Assembly (NCBI GenBank): GCA_021817165.1
Contig: JAKAVT010000005.1
Coordinates: 1-57,744 of the forward strand
From: Nanobdellota archaeon
Lineage (GTDB): Archaea; Nanobdellota; Nanobdellia; Parvarchaeales; Parvarchaeaceae
Direction: 5' to 3'
Length of the DNA stretch: 57,744 nt
Part shown: positions 8,949 through 18,015 of the stretch, piece by piece
Numbering within the stretch: the first letter of the stretch is position 1
Layout of the letters: each line of letters opens with the position of its first letter
Notes under the pieces: generated by a model
Told to the model about the DNA's origin: nothing
The model's input: the letters and a program-made list of their open reading frames with translations, nothing else
The model's database searches: none
Made by a program: the position numbers and the translations under genes

Positions 8949-10644
8949 CCAATTCGTTTGCCGATATCTTTAATTTCAATAAATCATCGTCGTCCATAAG
9001 CGCTATCTTCATCATGTCCTTCGCTATCTGCGCTATGCAGTCATCTCTCTTTTTCCCAAGCATCCTTTCAACAAATACGCCCTTGTACCCATCCATGTAG
9101 TCGTTTAAAAGATACTGGCCGAATCCGCTGTAATCAGAAGTAAAGGAAATCGACATATAGGCTGCAGCTTCCAAAGGAGTATAGCCGAAAGGCTCGTATT
9201 TTGACAGGAAAAATCCTGCAGTTGAAAGCGCAAGCACTTCGTAATAAGTAAGGTTGAGCAGCTCATCTCCCACTGCAAGGTACTTTGGATAAAAGACGAC
9301 TTTTACGTGGTTTTCCGCCGAGTTTTCCAGTTTGTTTTCCCGTAGTTTGTTTATTATGGCATCGTTGTTTTCAGGATATGAAAGCATGAAAGGAGTTAGG
9401 GGAGGGTTTGTCGGTTTCGGTCTCCTCAACTGTTTCAACAGTCTTTTTGAATCGTTTATCATCTTGCTGTATGCTTTGTCAGCCATCCCTCCTTCAACTT
9501 CTATGGAAGAAGACATAGCCGAATCGAAGTTCTTCAGGTCTTCATCCAAAGCAGATTTTATGCTTATGTAAGTGAGGTAATTTGCCACGACGTCATTCCT
9601 TACCCCTATAGTACCGGATGGAACTGCTATAAGCGCTATAACATAGTTGTCGTCAGTCAGCATCTTGTCGAGCTTTCCCAGCGCGTCTATGAAAACGTCG
9701 TAGCCTTTGTCGTAGAATTCGTATCTTCCGCTTGTTATGAACACCCTGAGGTTGCTCGGATTGATGTCATAGTAAGGAAGGAAATAGGCATTTAGAAAAT
9801 TGTCAAGTTTCTTCTTTGCATTCACCCTCATGCTGTTTAATTCGTCCGTTTGCGGCAAATTATCGGTGTCTATTCCGTTTATCGTTACGAAATCCGGCTT
9901 CTTTCCCAGTATTATGTTGGCTTCTTTGGCCACTACTCTGCTTACAGCTGTGAATATCGTTGCATTGAATGCACCGGCTTTTTCAGTGAAATGCTTTGCT
10001 GCCACACCGTATTTGTACGGCATATCCGGGGTTATCCCCGTATTTGAAATGACATAAGTATTGGTGTTTCCGCCGGAATAAGATATTGCCCTTCCAAGCA
10101 CCGTAGCATGCACGGTGAACACCGTTGGAATCTTTACCTTTTTGTACTTCAAGTAAAGTATGGCGCCTGCCGAAAGCCATTCATGGACCTGCACGACGAT
10201 TTCCTGTTTAATAGATTTGCTCAATGCCTCTATCACCGCTCCTGCTGCATACGACCATGCAAGCGGCTCATTGTAATCTCCAGGAGAGTTCAGGGAGTCT
10301 ATCTTGAAATTATCCCAAAAATCCTTTTTGATTTCGTTTATGTGCCTGTTCTCGAACTCCTTCGCGTCTATCAGCAGGAGATTTACGTCATTGGCCGATG
10401 ACCACTTCCCAAAGTAAACCTTTACTCCATCGAGTTTTATGTCGCCGACTGCGTCTTTTATGTACTGCGGAGGGGGGCTTTCCATAAATTCTACCGCTGC
10501 CTGATTCGGATTGTAAAATCCTATAGCAAGGTAGTTATCCCCGAATTGTTTTTTAATGTACGACGACTTTGACGTTAAAACCGTCCATATCCCTCCAACC
10601 TTGTTGCCAGCCTCGAAAGAAACTTCTATCAGAAACCCGTCCAT
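8875..10644 (-). CDS. Glycogen synthase, GT3 (eukaryote-like) family
   Basis: EVSFEAGNKVGGIWTVL; VHEWLSAGAILYLK; FLSKYEPFGYTPLEAAA. Confidence 0.85.
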   Translation of the reverse strand: MDGFLIEVSFEAGNKVGGIWTVLTSKSSYIKKQFGDNYLAIGFYNPNQAAVEFMESPPPQYIKDAVGDIKLDGVKVYFGKWSSANDVNLLLIDAKEFENRHINEIKKDFWDNFKIDSLNSPGDYNEPLAWSYAAGAVIEALSKSIKQEIVVQVHEWLSAGAILYLKYKKVKIPTVFTVHATVLGRAISYSGGNTNTYVISNTGITPDMPYKYGVAAKHFTEKAGAFNATIFTAVSRVVAKEANIILGKKPDFVTINGIDTDNLPQTDELNSMRVNAKKKLDNFLNAYFLPYYDINPSNLRVFITSGRYEFYDKGYDVFIDALGKLDKMLTDDNYVIALIAVPSGTIGVRNDVVANYLTYISIKSALDEDLKNFDSAMSSSIEVEGGMADKAYSKMINDSKRLLKQLRRPKPTNPPLTPFMLSYPENNDAIINKLRENKLENSAENHVKVVFYPKYLAVGDELLNLTYYEVLALSTAGFFLSKYEPFGYTPLEAAAYMSISFTSDYSGFGQYLLNDYMDGYKGVFVERMLGKKRDDCIAQIAKDMMKIALMDDDDLLKLKISANELANQFGWEKFLPVYLQAYDAALKRL

Positions 10645-10721
10645 TAGTTTACTAGTTATTCGTTGAATAAAAAACTATCTTAACAGAAAGCTTTATTTAT
10701 ATCGCATGACATATAATCAAA

Positions 10722-11642
10722 ATGGTTGAAAAATTGATAATAATAGGTTCCGGACCGGCAGGCTATACTGCAGCTGTATACGCAGTAAGGGATGATTTGA
10801 ATCCCTTGTTAATAAGAGGCTTTGAAGTAGGCGGTCAGTTAATGCTTACTTCCGCTGTGGAAAACTTTCCAGGCTTTAAGTCCATTCTTGGCCCTGATCT
10901 TATGGACAAGATGGCCGAGCAGGTTAAGGCACTTAACTGCAGAGTTATAGATGACAACGTTTCGAAGGTTGATTTGAATGTTTATCCATACAAGGTTTAT
11001 GTAGGTGACAAGGCATATGAAAGCTATTCTATAATAATATCCACTGGTGCTTCGGCAAGATGGCTTGGCTTGGAAAACGAGAAAAGGCTGATAGGAAAAG
11101 GAGTTTCAGGCTGTGCTGTCTGCGATGGAGCATTCTTCAAGAACAAAAAAGTCGTGGTAGTTGGCGGAGGGGACAGTGCAATGGAAGACGCAGGCTATCT
11201 TTCTACCCTTGCAAGTTCAGTTACTTTGATACACAGAAAACACGAATTCAGAGCCAGCAAGATAATGCAGGACAGGGTCTTTTCAAACAAGAAAATAAGC
11301 ATAGTCTGGGACAGCGAAGTCGTTGACGTGCTTGGGAAAGAGCACGTAGAGGGAGTTAAGATAAAAAACGTGAAGACTAATGAAGAGACTGAACTAAAGA
11401 CGGATGGGCTTTTCCTTGCAATAGGCCATAACCCCAATACGGAGATGTTCAAAGGTTACTTAGACATGGATGAGAATGGATACATAAAAACAAAAGAATT
11501 CACAAAAACAAGCAAAGATGGCATATTCGCAGCCGGTGACGTCCAGGATAAGCGTTACAAACAGGCCGTTATCGCGGCTGGATGGGGAAGCATGTGCGCA
11601 ATAGACGCAAGGAAGTTTTTGGAAGAAAAAGGCTTAAACTGA
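10722..11642 (+). CDS. trxB: Thioredoxin-disulfide reductase
   Basis: GSGPAGYTAAVYA, CAVCDG redox motif, VVVGGGDSAMEDA, FAAGDVQDKRYKQA. Confidence 0.92.
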   Translation: MVEKLIIIGSGPAGYTAAVYAVRDDLNPLLIRGFEVGGQLMLTSAVENFPGFKSILGPDLMDKMAEQVKALNCRVIDDNVSKVDLNVYPYKVYVGDKAYESYSIIISTGASARWLGLENEKRLIGKGVSGCAVCDGAFFKNKKVVVVGGGDSAMEDAGYLSTLASSVTLIHRKHEFRASKIMQDRVFSNKKISIVWDSEVVDVLGKEHVEGVKIKNVKTNEETELKTDGLFLAIGHNPNTEMFKGYLDMDENGYIKTKEFTKTSKDGIFAAGDVQDKRYKQAVIAAGWGSMCAIDARKFLEEKGLN

Positions 11643-12605
11643 TTCCGCTTTTTCCTTGAATTTTTTTACGTAATCCTCCGGTACCACTGTGTTTACAAAC
11701 ACGTTCTGGCCAAGTTCTACTCCAGCAAGATTAGCAATTCGTGGGTATATTTCTATGTGCATGTGATAATCAGGTTCCCTTTTGTTTTCGTGTATAACGA
11801 AATTATATGCCTGTTCCCCGAACAGCTTTGCATTTGTCAGTATTATCTTTTTGAGCCCATTTGTAATGTCCTCTTTTTCTTCCTGGCTTAAATCCATTAT
11901 GTAATTCACGTGTCTTTTCGTCAAAAGCATGGATTCACCTGCAAACCTGGAGCCGTACGGCGCTATGGCTGCTACCTTTTCGGTTTCGAACAGTATTCTA
12001 CTTTCCTCCTTTTTTACTGCTTCTTCGTAAATGCAGGAATTGTTCTCTTTTAGGTACTTCTTTGCTATTTCTATTTCTATTGCAGGTGTACCAAGTATTT
12101 CAGGCCAAGCTATTATCTGCGTATGAGGGTGGCCTATGCTTGCTCCTCCGGAAGCCCCGTAATTTTTAAAGACCATCACATGCTTTATGTAATTCCTTGA
12201 ATACAGTGCTTCTTCCCTTTCAATAAGCGTGTTAAGCCATTCCAGGGATTTTTTCGTGCCCATGTTCTCGAATTTATCGGAATGTTTAGGGCTTTCTATC
12301 AAAACCTCATTGTATCCATATCCGGATATTGAAGAAAGAAAGCCGTTTTCGTATTCTAAAGGGGTGTGGCCGTCCAATTCTGGAAACTTGTTTCTTATTA
12401 CCATCGTTGTCCATGGCTCATTTACGTGCATTATCTCCAAGTTAACCCTGTCTACGGTATTCGGTTCGAATGGACATTCCTTGAGATTCACAGCCCCTTC
12501 GTCTTCCGTTTCAAGTTCTTTTGGACGCCGGTCCCTTCCAGGCACTATGACCGCATAATATCCGGTTCTATAGTCTTTTCTGATTTCACTGTATTGGCTG
12601 TCCAT
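11634..12605 (-). CDS. galT: Galactose-1-phosphate uridylyltransferase family
   Basis: CPFEPNT, GASIGHPHTQIIAWP (HxHxQ), YHMHIEIYPR. Confidence 0.85.
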   Translation of the reverse strand: MDSQYSEIRKDYRTGYYAVIVPGRDRRPKELETEDEGAVNLKECPFEPNTVDRVNLEIMHVNEPWTTMVIRNKFPELDGHTPLEYENGFLSSISGYGYNEVLIESPKHSDKFENMGTKKSLEWLNTLIEREEALYSRNYIKHVMVFKNYGASGGASIGHPHTQIIAWPEILGTPAIEIEIAKKYLKENNSCIYEEAVKKEESRILFETEKVAAIAPYGSRFAGESMLLTKRHVNYIMDLSQEEKEDITNGLKKIILTNAKLFGEQAYNFVIHENKREPDYHMHIEIYPRIANLAGVELGQNVFVNTVVPEDYVKKFKEKAESV

Positions 12606-12752
12606 TCATTATTAAAGAGATTTTTTAATTTAAAGTTTTAATGGTTTTTCTGCTGCATTAAAACGTTTCGCATGGAATAATCTCCGATAAGGGTAAAAGA
12701 AGCAGCATTGCAAAACCCGTTAAAATAGTGGAAAACTTTAAATATAACACTA

Positions 12753-12787
12753 ATCTCTATTAGAGATATCAATGCAAGTTTGCATTG
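12753..12787 (+). promoter_or_regulatory. Two perfect inverted repeats between TATA-like element and start codon of thermosome gene
   Basis: ATCTCTA-T-TAGAGAT (12753-12767); CAATGCAA-GT-TTGCATTG (12770-12787); upstream actttaaatataa. Confidence 0.55.
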
Positions 12788-12820
12788 CATATATCTAAAG
12801 TTATCAGAAGGAGGTATAAT

Positions 12821-14461
12821 ATGGCAGAAGGAATTCAACCAATTTTCATCTTACCAGAAGGGTACAACAGGACGAGCGGGAAGGACGCCCAGAGAAACAA
12901 TATCGCAGCAGCTAAAGCAGTAGCGAACGCTGTCAAATCCACTTTAGGGCCTAGGGGAATGGACAAGATGCTTGTCGATAACATAGGAGACATAACCATA
13001 ACAAACGACGGCGTAACCGTTTTAAAGAACATGGAGATAGAGAATCCTGCGGCAAAGATGATAGTAGAAGTCGCAAAGACGCAGGAAGAAGAAGTGGGAG
13101 ACGGAACCACTACGGCAGTGATAATAGCCGGGGAATTGCTGAAGAATGCGGAAACGCTGTTGGACCAGAGTATACATCCTACTTTAATAGCAAGGGGATA
13201 CAGGCTTGCAGCAAACAAGGCGCAGGAGATACTGGACAAGATAAAACTTCACCTTGACATAGCGAATAAAGAGGATCTTGGAAGAATAGTCAAAACTGCC
13301 ATAGTGGGTAAAAGCACAGGCGCGGATGCTCACATAGTATCGTTGATAGTCGATGCGGTTCAGCACGTTAAATCGATGTCGGGCAAAAACGACACGCTGG
13401 ATCTGGATGACATAAAGGTAGAGAAGAAGGTGGGCGGCGGTCTGCTTGATTCAAGGCTGATAAAAGGGGTTATTATAGACAAGGAAAAGGTCCATCCCGA
13501 CATGCCGGATGAGGTTAAAAACGCAAAAGTGGCGCTTCTGAACCTTGCATTGGAGATAGAGAAGACAAACATAGATGCGCAGATAAGGATAGAAAAGCCG
13601 GAACAATTGCAGGCGTTTCTTGATGAAGAGGAAAACATGCTAAGAGAGATGGTCGAGAAGATTAAGGCATCCGGAGCAAACGTAGCGATAGTTCAGAAAG
13701 GCATAGATGATACGGCACAGCATTTCCTATCGAAAGCAGGGATACTAGCGTTTCGCAGGGTATCAGAAAACGACATGAAAAAGATCGGGAAAGCTACCGG
13801 CGCAAAGGTGGTTGCAACGCTTGACGAATTGGGCAAGGAAAGCCTGGGAGAAGCCGGCGTTGTGCATGTTGAAAAGCTAGCAGGAGAGACGCTGGCATTG
13901 ATAGAGGAATGCAAGAATCCGAAGGCGGTCACCATACTTGTAAGGGGAGGAACGGAGCACGTCGTAGACGAGATACAAAGGGCGATAGATGACAGTCTTG
14001 GAGACCTTAAATCAGTCATAGAGGATGGAGGCTCCATAGTAGCGGGCGGAGGAGCAGCCGAGCTTGAGGTTTCGAAGAACCTAAGGGACTTCGCCACCGG
14101 CTTGGAGGGCAGGGAGCAGCTTGCCGTGAACTCGTTTGCCGATGCATTGGAAGTAGTTCCGAAGACTTTGTCGGAGAATGCGGGACTGGATCCAATAGAC
14201 ATACTTGTAGAATTAAGGGCGGAACACCAGAAGGGAAAAACGTGGGCTGGCGTGAACCTTCTCGATGTATATAAACCGCAGGTGTCTGATATGTATAAAG
14301 AAGGAGTAATCGAGCCTTTGAGGACAAAAAAACAGGCGATAAAAAGCGCAAGTGAAGTCGCCGTTATGATCCTTAGGATAGACGATATAATAGCAGCTGG
14401 CAAGTCTGCAAATCAGCAGCCGCAGATGCCGCCAGGTGGAATGGGAGGTTATGGAGATTGA
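12821..14461 (+). CDS. thsA: Thermosome subunit (group II chaperonin)
   Basis: ATG at 12821 with aggaggt just upstream; [30 protein letters not shown], final [10 protein letters not shown]. Confidence 0.95.
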   Translation: MAEGIQPIFILPEGYNRTSGKDAQRNNIAAAKAVANAVKSTLGPRGMDKMLVDNIGDITITNDGVTVLKNMEIENPAAKMIVEVAKTQEEEVGDGTTTAVIIAGELLKNAETLLDQSIHPTLIARGYRLAANKAQEILDKIKLHLDIANKEDLGRIVKTAIVGKSTGADAHIVSLIVDAVQHVKSMSGKNDTLDLDDIKVEKKVGGGLLDSRLIKGVIIDKEKVHPDMPDEVKNAKVALLNLALEIEKTNIDAQIRIEKPEQLQAFLDEEENMLREMVEKIKASGANVAIVQKGIDDTAQHFLSKAGILAFRRVSENDMKKIGKATGAKVVATLDELGKESLGEAGVVHVEKLAGETLALIEECKNPKAVTILVRGGTEHVVDEIQRAIDDSLGDLKSVIEDGGSIVAGGGAAELEVSKNLRDFATGLEGREQLAVNSFADALEVVPKTLSENAGLDPIDILVELRAEHQKGKTWAGVNLLDVYKPQVSDMYKEGVIEPLRTKKQAIKSASEVAVMILRIDDIIAAGKSANQQPQMPPGGMGGYGD

Positions 14462-14463
14462 TT

Positions 14464-14700
14464 ATGTCAGAAAATGTTTTGAGTAGGCCTTTGGATATGT
14501 TGAATTCAGCAAAGGGTAAAATGGTTTTAGTGGAGCTTAAGAATGGACACGCGATAACCGGTAAGCTGGTGGCGTTCGACGTTCACATAAACGTTACGTT
14601 GGAAAACGCAGAGGAAAAGAAAGACGCAGACACTCTGAGAAAGCTTGGAAACGTATTTATAAGGGGTGACACGATAATCCTTATCTCTCCGACTATATGA
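14464..14700 (+). CDS. Sm-like (Lsm) archaeal protein
   Basis: RPLDMLNSAKGKMVLVELKNGHAITGKLVAFDVHINVTL ... GNVFIRGDTIILISP (Sm1/Sm2). Confidence 0.9.
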   Translation: MSENVLSRPLDMLNSAKGKMVLVELKNGHAITGKLVAFDVHINVTLENAEEKKDADTLRKLGNVFIRGDTIILISPTI

Positions 14701-14879
14701 GCACAGCATCGATGGGTCTGCACAACAGAAAACAGCCGCACGTAATGTGCAGAAGGTGCGGCAAGGAGTCTTATCTAAAGAGAAAGCATTACTGTTCACA
14801 CTGCGGTTACGGCAGAAGTTCAAAATTAAAGGCCTACGCCTGGAACAATAAAACTGTAAACGGGAAAAGGAAAGACTGA
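14697..14879 (+). CDS. rpl37e: Ribosomal protein L37e
   Basis: CRRCGKESYLKRKHYCSHCGYGRSSKLKAYAW. Confidence 0.92.
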   Translation: MSTASMGLHNRKQPHVMCRRCGKESYLKRKHYCSHCGYGRSSKLKAYAWNNKTVNGKRKD

Positions 14880-14883
14880 TTAA

Positions 14884-15600
14884 ATGTCAGAGAAGATTAA
14901 AGCAAAGGCATTGATATTTGATTTTGATAATACCTTAGTAGATACTCACTCCACCATAAGCGGTGCATATTCAAGGATTGTTGGATTGCTTTCTTCAAGT
15001 TTAGGGATGGACAGCAGCTATTTAATGCAGCAGCTTTTGAATGCACAGAAAGAAGTAATCGATGACATTCCATTGGTTTCCAGACAGTATGACAGGAAAG
15101 CAGTTATAAAGAAACTGAATGAAAACCTGTCACTCAACATGAATGAAAAGCAGATAGATGAACTTGCGCAGGTATTCTATGATTTCATACTGGAAAAAAT
15201 AGATTATTCGAACGACACTGAAGAAGTTCTGAAGGCCTTAAAATCAAAGGGCAAAAAGCTAGGGCTTTTGACAGACACTGACGTAAGACCGGGTTTGAAG
15301 AAAAAAAGACTTGACAGCTTAGGCTTTACGAAGCTCTTTGACGAAGTTTTAATAGCGGGAGAAGATATCCCACAGAGAAAGAACAGCCCCATACCTTTTA
15401 TTGAGCTTGCCAGGCTCTTGAACGTAGAGCCGGAAAGCATACTGGTAGTAGGAGATAGAATGGATGCGGATATAGACAATGCAAAAGAAGCAGGCATGAA
15501 GGCAGTTCTTATAGACAAGTATCTGCCTCCGAATACGGGCGTTCATAAACCGGATGCGGTTATACACGAGCTTAACCAGCTTTTAGAGATAGTGGATTAA
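14884..15600 (+). CDS. HAD-family hydrolase (paralog of 4401-5138)
   Basis: IFDFDNTLVDT; VVGDRMDADIDNAKEAGMKAVL. Confidence 0.82.
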   Translation: MSEKIKAKALIFDFDNTLVDTHSTISGAYSRIVGLLSSSLGMDSSYLMQQLLNAQKEVIDDIPLVSRQYDRKAVIKKLNENLSLNMNEKQIDELAQVFYDFILEKIDYSNDTEEVLKALKSKGKKLGLLTDTDVRPGLKKKRLDSLGFTKLFDEVLIAGEDIPQRKNSPIPFIELARLLNVEPESILVVGDRMDADIDNAKEAGMKAVLIDKYLPPNTGVHKPDAVIHELNQLLEIVD

Positions 15601-15633
15601 TCATTATTAATATTTAAATGGCATTAAGATTAA

Positions 15634-16779
15634 ATGGAAAAGCTTAATGTAACGCCCTGGGAAGTAAACGGGGAGTTAAACGATAATGCTTACTCTAAAT
15701 TGGTGGAAAGATTCGGCGTTGATTTAATAAGCGATAATCTTTTGAACAGAATAAAAAAGATTGCAAACGGAAAGTTGCACCCTCTTCTTAGCAGAAGTGT
15801 TTTCTTTGCTCACAGGGAGCTTAATCTGGTTTTGGATGACTATGAGAATGGCAGGCCTTTTTACCTTTATACCGGCAGAGGACCTTCTGGGAAGATGCAC
15901 ATCGGTCATTTATTGCCATTTACGTTTACGCTTTGGCTGCAAAAAAATTTCAACGTTGATTTGTTGATACAGTTGACAGATGATGAGAAGTTTTTGGTAG
16001 GCAGCAAGGAAAAAAGCGAGATAGAGAGATTTACAAATGATAACATACTCGATATAATAAGTTTAGGTTTTGATCCGAAGAAGACGCACATAATAGCGGA
16101 TTACAAGAGCGCTAAAACTCTATATTACTATGCAACGGATGTGGCAAAGCACGTTACGGTATCAACTATAAAGGCGGTTTTTGGAGTTAATGACAGTGAT
16201 AATATAGGAAAGCTCTTCTTTCCGTCAATGCAAATAACTCCTGCATTTCTTCTTTCAGCTTTAAGTGGCAAGAAGATGAGGTGTCTTATACCATATGCCA
16301 TAGACCAGGACCCGTATTTCAGGGTTGCAAGAGACGTGCTTCCTAAATTGGGATATTACAAGCCGTCTGCAATAATCTCAAAGTTCCTGCCGGCTCTTCA
16401 GGGCAATTCCGCAAAAATGTCATCCTCCAAAGAGGAAAGCGCCATATTTTTGGATGACAGCAGGGAGCAGGTAAGAAAGAAGTTAATGAAATATGCGTTT
16501 TCAGGCGGAAAAGATACAGTGGAAGAACAGAGAAAGTACGGTGCAAATCCGAATATTGACTTTGCGTTTCTTGAATACAGCTTTTTAGAGGAGGACCAGA
16601 GAAAAGTCGATAAGGTATACCAAGATTACAAATCAGGTAAGATACTAAGCGGTGAAATGAAAGAAATGGCCGCTGAAAAGATATCGGATTTTCTTGAGAA
16701 ATTAAGGGAAAGAAGGGAAAGCATGAAAGACAGGGTAAACGAATATCTTTTTGATCCGGAGAAGCTGGATTTAGCCTAA
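15634..16779 (+). CDS. trpS: Tryptophan--tRNA ligase
   Basis: YTGRGPSGKMHIGHLLPFTF; KMSSSKEESAIFLDD. Confidence 0.92.
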   Translation: MEKLNVTPWEVNGELNDNAYSKLVERFGVDLISDNLLNRIKKIANGKLHPLLSRSVFFAHRELNLVLDDYENGRPFYLYTGRGPSGKMHIGHLLPFTFTLWLQKNFNVDLLIQLTDDEKFLVGSKEKSEIERFTNDNILDIISLGFDPKKTHIIADYKSAKTLYYYATDVAKHVTVSTIKAVFGVNDSDNIGKLFFPSMQITPAFLLSALSGKKMRCLIPYAIDQDPYFRVARDVLPKLGYYKPSAIISKFLPALQGNSAKMSSSKEESAIFLDDSREQVRKKLMKYAFSGGKDTVEEQRKYGANPNIDFAFLEYSFLEEDQRKVDKVYQDYKSGKILSGEMKEMAAEKISDFLEKLRERRESMKDRVNEYLFDPEKLDLA

Positions 16780-16835
16780 GATTATTTAATATTTTATAAT
16801 TCAGCGTACGTCTTGCTTTTTATGGTTTATATGCT

Positions 16836-16862
16836 CTTTAACGGCATTTTCTTACGTTAAAG
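16836..16862 (+). terminator. 8-bp perfect inverted repeat downstream of trpS
   Basis: CTTTAACG-gcattttctta-CGTTAAAG. Confidence 0.35.
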
Positions 16863-16938
16863 GCTTATTCGGTGGAGGGCTTTGTGTAATAAGTCAAAAT
16901 TTGTTTAATAAGTCTGAAAGCTGTTTTAAAAGTTTTAT

Positions 16939-17088
16939 ATGGTAAAAAAACCTAAAACCGTTATGCCTCAATACATAACAGCTTTTGATCCGACAATTAA
17001 ACGACGTGTCCTTTTTATCGTGAGAAATGGCTGGGCAATTTCGGTAATTACTGGCTATAGATTTCCTTATAAACCGAGGCGTAGATAA
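16939..17088 (+). CDS. Small basic ORF (49 aa; alternative start 16963, 41 aa) overlapping the HEPN ORF by 1 nt
   Basis: MVKKPKTVMPQYITAFDPTIKRRVLFIVRNGWAISVITGYRFPYKPRRR*; TAATG stop/start overlap; below the ORF-track length cutoff. Confidence 0.45.
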   Translation: MVKKPKTVMPQYITAFDPTIKRRVLFIVRNGWAISVITGYRFPYKPRRR

Positions 17089-17534
17089 TGTTTCTTAATC
17101 CAAGGGCTGTTGAATCTGCTCCAGAAACTATCATCCCAAAAATAGAAAAAGAGAAAAGTTCTATTGCTGCTTTATTCTTAGAATCCAGTGCTATAGAGAG
17201 TTATTTAAGTAGTTTTATATCGCTTACTGGTAAGAAAATGTCCAAAGGGACGCACACGCCTCACAATGGAGTTGAAGAATCCATTAAAAAAATGGGTTTT
17301 AATCAGCTGCTTAGTATAACAAATGACTTAGGGGTTATTAATGATAATCTATATAAAAAATTAAATAATTTTGCTGAGCGGAGAAACCAAATTGCGCATA
17401 ATTTAATTGGTATAGATCTAGACGCAATTGAAAATACAAATGAGATAAAGTCGCTTGTCTCTATCGGTTTAGAGTTATGCAAGAGCCTTTCAAAATTACA
17501 TACTGAAATGCTTTACTCTTTAACGGAAAAATAA
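17088..17534 (+). CDS. HEPN-like domain protein (putative RNase-toxin fold)
   Basis: All-alpha composition with RRNQIAHN matching the HEPN R-x4-6-H motif. Confidence 0.55.
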   Translation: MFLNPRAVESAPETIIPKIEKEKSSIAALFLESSAIESYLSSFISLTGKKMSKGTHTPHNGVEESIKKMGFNQLLSITNDLGVINDNLYKKLNNFAERRNQIAHNLIGIDLDAIENTNEIKSLVSIGLELCKSLSKLHTEMLYSLTEK

Positions 17535-17784
17535 AGAAATTCCTAAAAATGGTACCTCCTGGCCTGTAAATAAATACTTCTAAATTTCCTTTTTTGTAAA
17601 TAGTGCTCTTTTTGCCTAATGGCAGTTTCTTTACTATCTCAAAGACCTTTGATTTGTCCATATTAGAACAAAGCAATACTTGTTTAAAAAGTCAAGGATT
17701 TGTTTAAAAAGTAAGACTATTTACACAAAGCTTCGGTGGAGCAAAAGTATTTATATTGGTAATTATATATAATTATTAGTAATT

Positions 17785-18006
17785 ATGGAAGAACAAAAAT
17801 TCACAACGGTTTCAATTCCTAAGCCTTTGGCTGATAAAGCCAAAAAGCTCATAGAGAAAACCGGCTTTACGTCGCTTTCGAGTTTTGTGGAATATCTCTT
17901 GAGGGAGATAGTTTCGGAAAGCAATGAAGACAAAAAAGGACGGGAAGGAAAGGATCAGCAGGTGCTTGATCTTGAAGACAAGCTCAGAAAACTGGGCTAT
18001 ATGTAG
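17785..18006 (+). CDS. Ribbon-helix-helix (CopG/Arc-like) protein
   Basis: KFTTVSIPKPLADKAKKLIEKTGFTSLSSFVEYLLREIV. Confidence 0.7.
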   Translation: MEEQKFTTVSIPKPLADKAKKLIEKTGFTSLSSFVEYLLREIVSESNEDKKGREGKDQQVLDLEDKLRKLGYM

Positions 18007-18015
18007 GAGGTAAAC

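Larger units (their letters stand above)
16868..17741. mobile_element. Putative non-autonomous mobile element with TIRs and target-site duplication, carrying a HEPN ORF
   Basis: TTCGGTGGAG at 16868-16877 and 17732-17741; TIR GCTTTGTGTAATAAGTC (16879-16895) vs reverse complement of 17715-17731 GCTTTGTGTAAATAGTC (15/17 identical). Confidence 0.6.

Noticed and set aside
13693-14403. 236-aa antisense ORF opposite the thermosome gene
   Set aside because: Ser/Pro/Ala-rich low-complexity translation mirroring a strongly conserved sense gene; no RBS or domain.
4401-15600. Recent segmental duplication linking the two HAD genes
   Set aside because: Only catalytic motifs are shared; surrounding nucleotide sequence is divergent, so ordinary paralogy is enough.
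17461-17676. 71-aa minus-strand ORF inside the mobile element
   Set aside because: Overlaps the HEPN 3' end and right-end repeats; no recognisable motif. Not excluded as a remnant, but unsupported.
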